This document shows positions 60,480 through 64,000 of a stretch of DNA of 64,000 bases, piece by piece. The stretch comes from Bacteroidales bacterium. GTDB lineage: Bacteria; Bacteroidota; Bacteroidia; Bacteroidales; F082. Under the pieces are notes generated by a model. It was not told the origin of the DNA, ran no database searches, and saw only the letters and a list, made by a program, of their open reading frames with translations. The position numbers and the translations under genes were made by a program. The stretch covers positions 1 to 64,000 of the forward strand of contig JANJXG010000040.1 in assembly GCA_024709145.1 (NCBI GenBank). The letters are read 5' to 3'. Position 1 is the first letter of the stretch, and each line of letters opens with the position of its first letter.

Positions 60480-60487
60480 CAAAGATA
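60480..60487 (-). promoter_or_regulatory. Putative -7 box of the DUF2027-Smr gene
   Basis: TATCTTTG on the minus strand, about 19 nt before ATG 60461; it overlaps the alternative upstream start. No -33 TTG. Confidence 0.5.
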
Positions 60488-60590
60488 GGTCAAATGACAG
60501 TTAAGCAGGTATTCCGCCAGAACGAACAGCATATCAACCAGCGAAAAGAATATAAGAAACGGGAAGTTCTAAAGGAGGAAGATATGTTAA

Positions 60591-62516
60591 TTACATGATT
60601 ATTAGTAATTTAATCGAATAAGATTTATCTTTCGCCAAAAGTTTGATGACATAGAATCCAGGGGTAAGAAAATGAAGGTCAAGTAGATTTTCAGGGTGTA
60701 TTTGCCTTGATTCAGCTGTCATCAGTTTGCCACTCATGTCATGAATTTGAATTTGTCCATCAAAGACATGATTTTCGGGATGGGAAAGAGTAAAAACTCC
60801 CTTCCCTGGATTAGGACTGATCGACCACTGATTTTCATGGAATTTTTGATTAATTCCGACGTAATGGGTGCTGAAACTGAAGCCTTCGGACCATACACTT
60901 TCTTGATTTTCAATGCAATATGATTTGACATAAAAAATGTAGGAAGTCTGAGGCGAAAGTGTATCAAGCACAAGCAGATTGGTATCAACCTCAACAATTA
61001 CCCCTTCGCCGGCAATGGTATCTTCAAGCGCACGACCCCACCAAACCTTCCAATCTGAAATTTGAACTGCTGAAACCCAGCGTAGCGTGGAAGTATATTC
61101 ACTTAATTCGCTGATACTTAGACTAAGTGGTGGTGGACAAGTTGAAAATAACTGAAATATAGCTGTTAAAGATCTATTCGCTTCAGCGATAAAACTGTAA
61201 TTTGATTCATAGGAAACGACCTGATTGTTCTCGGTCCAGGCAACAAATTCATAGCCTTCATTTGGAACAGCCTGAAGTGAAACAGGACTGCCATGAGTAA
61301 AGCTTCCACCACCGCTTACAATGCCATAATCATCTTGATTTGTCTGAATATCAATAATATAGGTATTGATTAAAAACCTTGCGGTTAGCTGATAGTCAGA
61401 TGCCGGCATCTGAAAAGTGTAATTTGGCTGATCACTCACGATGGTACTGCCTTGTGTCCAGTTCACAAAATGAAAACCAGTGGCGGGAATTGCTGTTGCA
61501 ACAACTGTTTGATTGTAATGGTAATTACCACCGCCCGTCACACTGCCTCCGGTTGGAGGATTGGCGTTGAGACTCAGATTGTAGTTGATTAATTCGAAAT
61601 TTGCCCACAGGTCAAGATCACTGTCCGGCATCTGGAATGAGTAGGATGGAAGTGAAGAAACCTGAACCCCGTTAATCGTCCATTTACTAAAAGAGTAGCC
61701 AAGAGCTGGAACAGCTTGTACAGTAACAGTCTGACCATAGTTATAAATACCTGATCCATTGGTAGATCCTCCTTGTGTTGGAAGCGGGTGCGTGAGAACT
61801 TGATAAGATTTTGGCGTAAAATTGGCTTGAAGACTAGCATGGGAATTGGGCATGATAAAAGCAAGGTTGGGGCCGCTCCCGATGTTTTGACCGTTCTGAG
61901 TCCAGCTTGAGAAAAGAAATCCCGGTTCAGGGGTAGCTTGCAGCTGAATTAGCTGACCGGGTAAATAATTGCCGGCACCGGTGGAAGTTCCGCCGTTTGA
62001 AGGCACGTTTTCAATGCTTAGATCCCATGTTTGCAGCAGGACAGTATTTGTGTAATTCACAGGAAGCAATCCCTGACTCCCACCAACTTTACTCCCCGGC
62101 TGAAAAATCAAGCTGACGTCACCAATAGCGATACGATTGAATAAAATATTAACTACCAATGTGTTACTTGTCATGTTTACCGGATTTCCCGGGTTGCTCC
62201 ACTGAAGGCTGAGCAGATTGCCTGAAACATTGGAAGAAACATTAGACACAGCAACAGGTTCAACTCCGGCAAATTGAAGTTTTGAGGGATCAAACCCAAT
62301 ATAAAAACTAAAACTACTGATGGAAAAGAAACCAACACCCTGCATCTTTAACGGTACAGAAATCGTTGATACAATATTTTGTGAATCAATAGAATACTCA
62401 TTATTCTTGCTAACTATTGAACCAAAATTCTGCTGGCTTACAGCCACATTGCCCAGGAGCGATAGTGTTGCAATAAACAAGTTTAGGTAGAATCGAAATA
62501 GATTAGTTTGATGCAT
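60591..62516 (-). CDS. T9SS-secreted protein: cohesin-like domain, four InlB-type B repeats, FN3-like domain
   Basis: 641 residues from ATG 62516 (an in-frame ATG at 62534 is less likely, because the signal peptide FYLNLFIATLSLLGN fits better from 62516). After a cohesin-like N-terminal beta domain (about 30-160; FYIGFDPSKLQF, SLQWSNPGNP), four repeats of about 75 residues (165-465) share GGxxxGxGxYxxGxxVxxxAxPxxGxxFxxW and end in FxMP-type strands, the pattern of InlB B-repeat/bacterial-repeat domains. An FN3-like domain with SPQTSYIFYVKSYC follows, then a T9SS type A domain (ISPNPGKGVFTL ... GFYVIKLL). It is a surface-exposed or secreted adhesin-like protein. Confidence 0.87.
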   Translation of the reverse strand: MHQTNLFRFYLNLFIATLSLLGNVAVSQQNFGSIVSKNNEYSIDSQNIVSTISVPLKMQGVGFFSISSFSFYIGFDPSKLQFAGVEPVAVSNVSSNVSGNLLSLQWSNPGNPVNMTSNTLVVNILFNRIAIGDVSLIFQPGSKVGGSQGLLPVNYTNTVLLQTWDLSIENVPSNGGTSTGAGNYLPGQLIQLQATPEPGFLFSSWTQNGQNIGSGPNLAFIMPNSHASLQANFTPKSYQVLTHPLPTQGGSTNGSGIYNYGQTVTVQAVPALGYSFSKWTINGVQVSSLPSYSFQMPDSDLDLWANFELINYNLSLNANPPTGGSVTGGGNYHYNQTVVATAIPATGFHFVNWTQGSTIVSDQPNYTFQMPASDYQLTARFLINTYIIDIQTNQDDYGIVSGGGSFTHGSPVSLQAVPNEGYEFVAWTENNQVVSYESNYSFIAEANRSLTAIFQLFSTCPPPLSLSISELSEYTSTLRWVSAVQISDWKVWWGRALEDTIAGEGVIVEVDTNLLVLDTLSPQTSYIFYVKSYCIENQESVWSEGFSFSTHYVGINQKFHENQWSISPNPGKGVFTLSHPENHVFDGQIQIHDMSGKLMTAESRQIHPENLLDLHFLTPGFYVIKLLAKDKSYSIKLLIIM

Positions 62517-62618
62517 TCTGAAGAATATCTGCACACAAAAATAAGTACATTTTAGCTTTTTTAGTATTGATTAACTTTTTCTGACGATTTTACTGCTGTT
62601 TTATGTGGTTAACTTCCT

Positions 62619-62626
62619 TAATCTTG
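62619..62626 (+). promoter_or_regulatory. Weak -7 box of the DUF5686 gene
   Basis: TAATCTTG, one mismatch to TAnnTTTG, about 15 nt before ATG 62641. No -33 TTG. Confidence 0.3.
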
Positions 62627-62640
62627 CAAAAAAATCCACC

Positions 62641-64000
62641 ATGCGATTCACTGTACTCCTCGCTGTTTTTCTAACTTTGTTTGCTGAAGTGACTGAATCA
62701 CAAATTGTTGAAGGAACTATAACCAACAACCAGGGAAAAGCAGTACCCTATGCCTCCATATATGTAGCTTCATTAAAAAAGGGGACTACAGCCAATGAAT
62801 CAGGACAATACATTTTACCACTTACACCTGGAAATTATGAATTGAGTTTTCAGTACCTGGGTTACCAAACAGTGAATGTTAAGGTCAGTCTGGGTGAATC
62901 CAATTTACTTATTGATGTCACACTTCAACCGCAGGATTACCTCTTGCCGGAGGTTATTATTACCTCAACTGGCGAAGATCCTGCTTATTATGTGATGCGA
63001 AAAGCGATTGGAATGAGCCAGTATTATCAAAATCAACTTGATGGTTATGAGGCTAGTGTGTATCTGAAAGGAAGCGGCTACGCCACGAAAATCCCCATGC
63101 TGATGAAGAAACAACTTAAAGAGCAGGGTATTGAAGAGGGCAAACATTATGTTACTGAAACGATGTCAGAAATCATGCATAAGAAAGGTGAGCCCTTGCA
63201 AACCAGGGTGATTTCGACCCGAAGCAGCTTGCCGGGTAGCGACAATGACCCCATGCAATTCATGACTCTAAGTTTGTATAATGACAAGGAAGGCCTGATC
63301 AGCCCTTTAGGCAAAGACGCATTTGCAGTGTACCGATATAAGCTGGACGGAACATTTATGGAAGATTTTCATACGATATATAAAATCAAGGTAATACCAA
63401 AAAGAAAAGGCAATGATTTGTACAGTGGCTGGATTTTTATCAGAGACGGTTCGTGGAGTATCCACTCAGTACAACTAAGTTTGAATCAAAGGATGTTTGA
63501 TGTTACAATCAATCAGGTTTATCAGTCAGTCAGTCAAATGGTTTGGATGCCTGTGAGCCATGATTATGACGTGAAAGTGAATTTCATGGGTGTTAATTTT
63601 TCATTCAAGTACCTGGTCTCAATAAGCGATTACAAGATCAGGCTTAACAAGCAGTTAGATCATGCATTTTATGCCAGGCTATCGGAGGAGGATTACCCCA
63701 AGCAAGAGAATTTAACTGAAGGTACAGTTCACATTACCGAGTCAAAGGAAATACGTAAGGTTAACGAAACCCAACAAAAAATTGCTTCTTTATTTGAGCA
63801 GAACAGTCTCAATAACAAGGAAATGAGAGAATTGAATAGACTCATTAAACTCGAAGCAAGGGAACAAAATCAAAAACCAAATTTGGAAATCAAGTCGCGA
63901 AACACCATCATGGATGATAGTGCCAGGAAAAGACCCTCAGAATATTGGCAGCAAAACAGGCCGGTTCCTTTGACTCAGTCGGAGAAAACGGGCTTTTTGG
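62641..64000 (+). CDS. DUF5686 / carboxypeptidase-regulatory-like outer-membrane protein (C-terminal part beyond the window)
   Basis: Partial gene: 453 codons are visible and the frame is open to the right edge. A signal peptide (MRFTVLLAVFLTLFAEV) precedes a carboxypeptidase-regulatory-like domain (about 20-105; VEGTITNNQGKAVPYASI, NESGQYILPL, FQYLGYQTV) and the beginning of a DUF5686 region (LPEVIITSTGEDPAYYVMRKAI, then YEASVYLKGSG, WMPVSHDYDVKV). Family members end in an outer-membrane barrel, which would lie beyond the window. The function of the family is unknown. It diverges from the InlB-repeat T9SS gene. Confidence 0.88.
   Translation, partial: MRFTVLLAVFLTLFAEVTESQIVEGTITNNQGKAVPYASIYVASLKKGTTANESGQYILPLTPGNYELSFQYLGYQTVNVKVSLGESNLLIDVTLQPQDYLLPEVIITSTGEDPAYYVMRKAIGMSQYYQNQLDGYEASVYLKGSGYATKIPMLMKKQLKEQGIEEGKHYVTETMSEIMHKKGEPLQTRVISTRSSLPGSDNDPMQFMTLSLYNDKEGLISPLGKDAFAVYRYKLDGTFMEDFHTIYKIKVIPKRKGNDLYSGWIFIRDGSWSIHSVQLSLNQRMFDVTINQVYQSVSQMVWMPVSHDYDVKVNFMGVNFSFKYLVSISDYKIRLNKQLDHAFYARLSEEDYPKQENLTEGTVHITESKEIRKVNETQQKIASLFEQNSLNNKEMRELNRLIKLEAREQNQKPNLEIKSRNTIMDDSARKRPSEYWQQNRPVPLTQSEKTGFL

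Overview
The window is chromosomal DNA of moderate to low GC from a member of the Bacteroidota, probably the class Bacteroidia. The grounds are: at least six secreted proteins ending in type IX secretion system (T9SS) sorting domains; TonB-dependent receptors and a DUF5686 protein carrying N-terminal carboxypeptidase-regulatory-like domains; a short RpoD of the Bacteroidota type; recurrent promoters of the Bacteroidota form (-33 TTG, 19-21 bp, -7 TAnnTTTG); and the gene order DUF1573-yajC-ybbR-coaE. No rRNA, tRNA, CRISPR array, prophage, integrative element or complete insertion sequence was recognised. Most of the window is housekeeping and cell-envelope DNA.

Layout. 1-1577: 5'-proximal part of an Oar-like TonB receptor (cut by the edge). 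1870-4795: a second TonB receptor under a clear FMN riboswitch with a complete terminator/antiterminator. 4795-7094: thioredoxin reductase, an odd thioredoxin-like protein and an NlpC/P60 peptidase. 7199-10820: a 7TM-HD phosphodiesterase, WbqC and two tandem thioredoxins. 10903-11352: a stand-alone transposase-type zinc ribbon. 11359-15620: a five-gene leftward run dapF, acetyltransferase, mltG, phosphohexomutase, TPR lipoprotein. 15815-24097: rightward HtrA, rpoD, GAPDH, pyrG, yidC and truncated globin. 24122-41402: mostly secreted T9SS cargo, with coaE, ybbR, a frameshifted yajC, DUF1573 and a KAS III-like enzyme between them. 41674-54648: an S9 peptidase, DEAD helicase, inositol-phosphatase-like enzyme, EamA transporter, dtd, pdxJ, tsaA, a DUF438/PAS sensor, and two metallopeptidases (M49 and M3). 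54783-59133: redoxin, TlpA-like protein and a fused CcsB-CcsA cytochrome c assembly protein. 59391-64000: a DUF2027-Smr protein, another T9SS cargo protein and a DUF5686 outer-membrane protein cut by the right edge.

How the parts fit. The envelope theme is strong: receptors take up scarce nutrients, T9SS cargo is exported, and HtrA, YidC and YajC handle membrane and periplasmic proteins. Four peptidases (S9, M49, M3, C40) suggest growth on peptides and turnover of cell wall. Several thioredoxin-fold proteins plus TrxB and a System II cytochrome c assembly protein indicate active extracytoplasmic thiol chemistry. The most striking item is the FMN-riboswitch-controlled TonB receptor, which predicts outer-membrane import of riboflavin or a related flavin. 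Other points worth checking are a one-base frameshift in yajC at an A-run, a secreted protein whose third repeat is split by an inserted domain, a protein of ten 29-residue W-rich repeats, and two neighbouring T9SS proteins sharing the same C-terminal half behind unrelated N-terminal halves.
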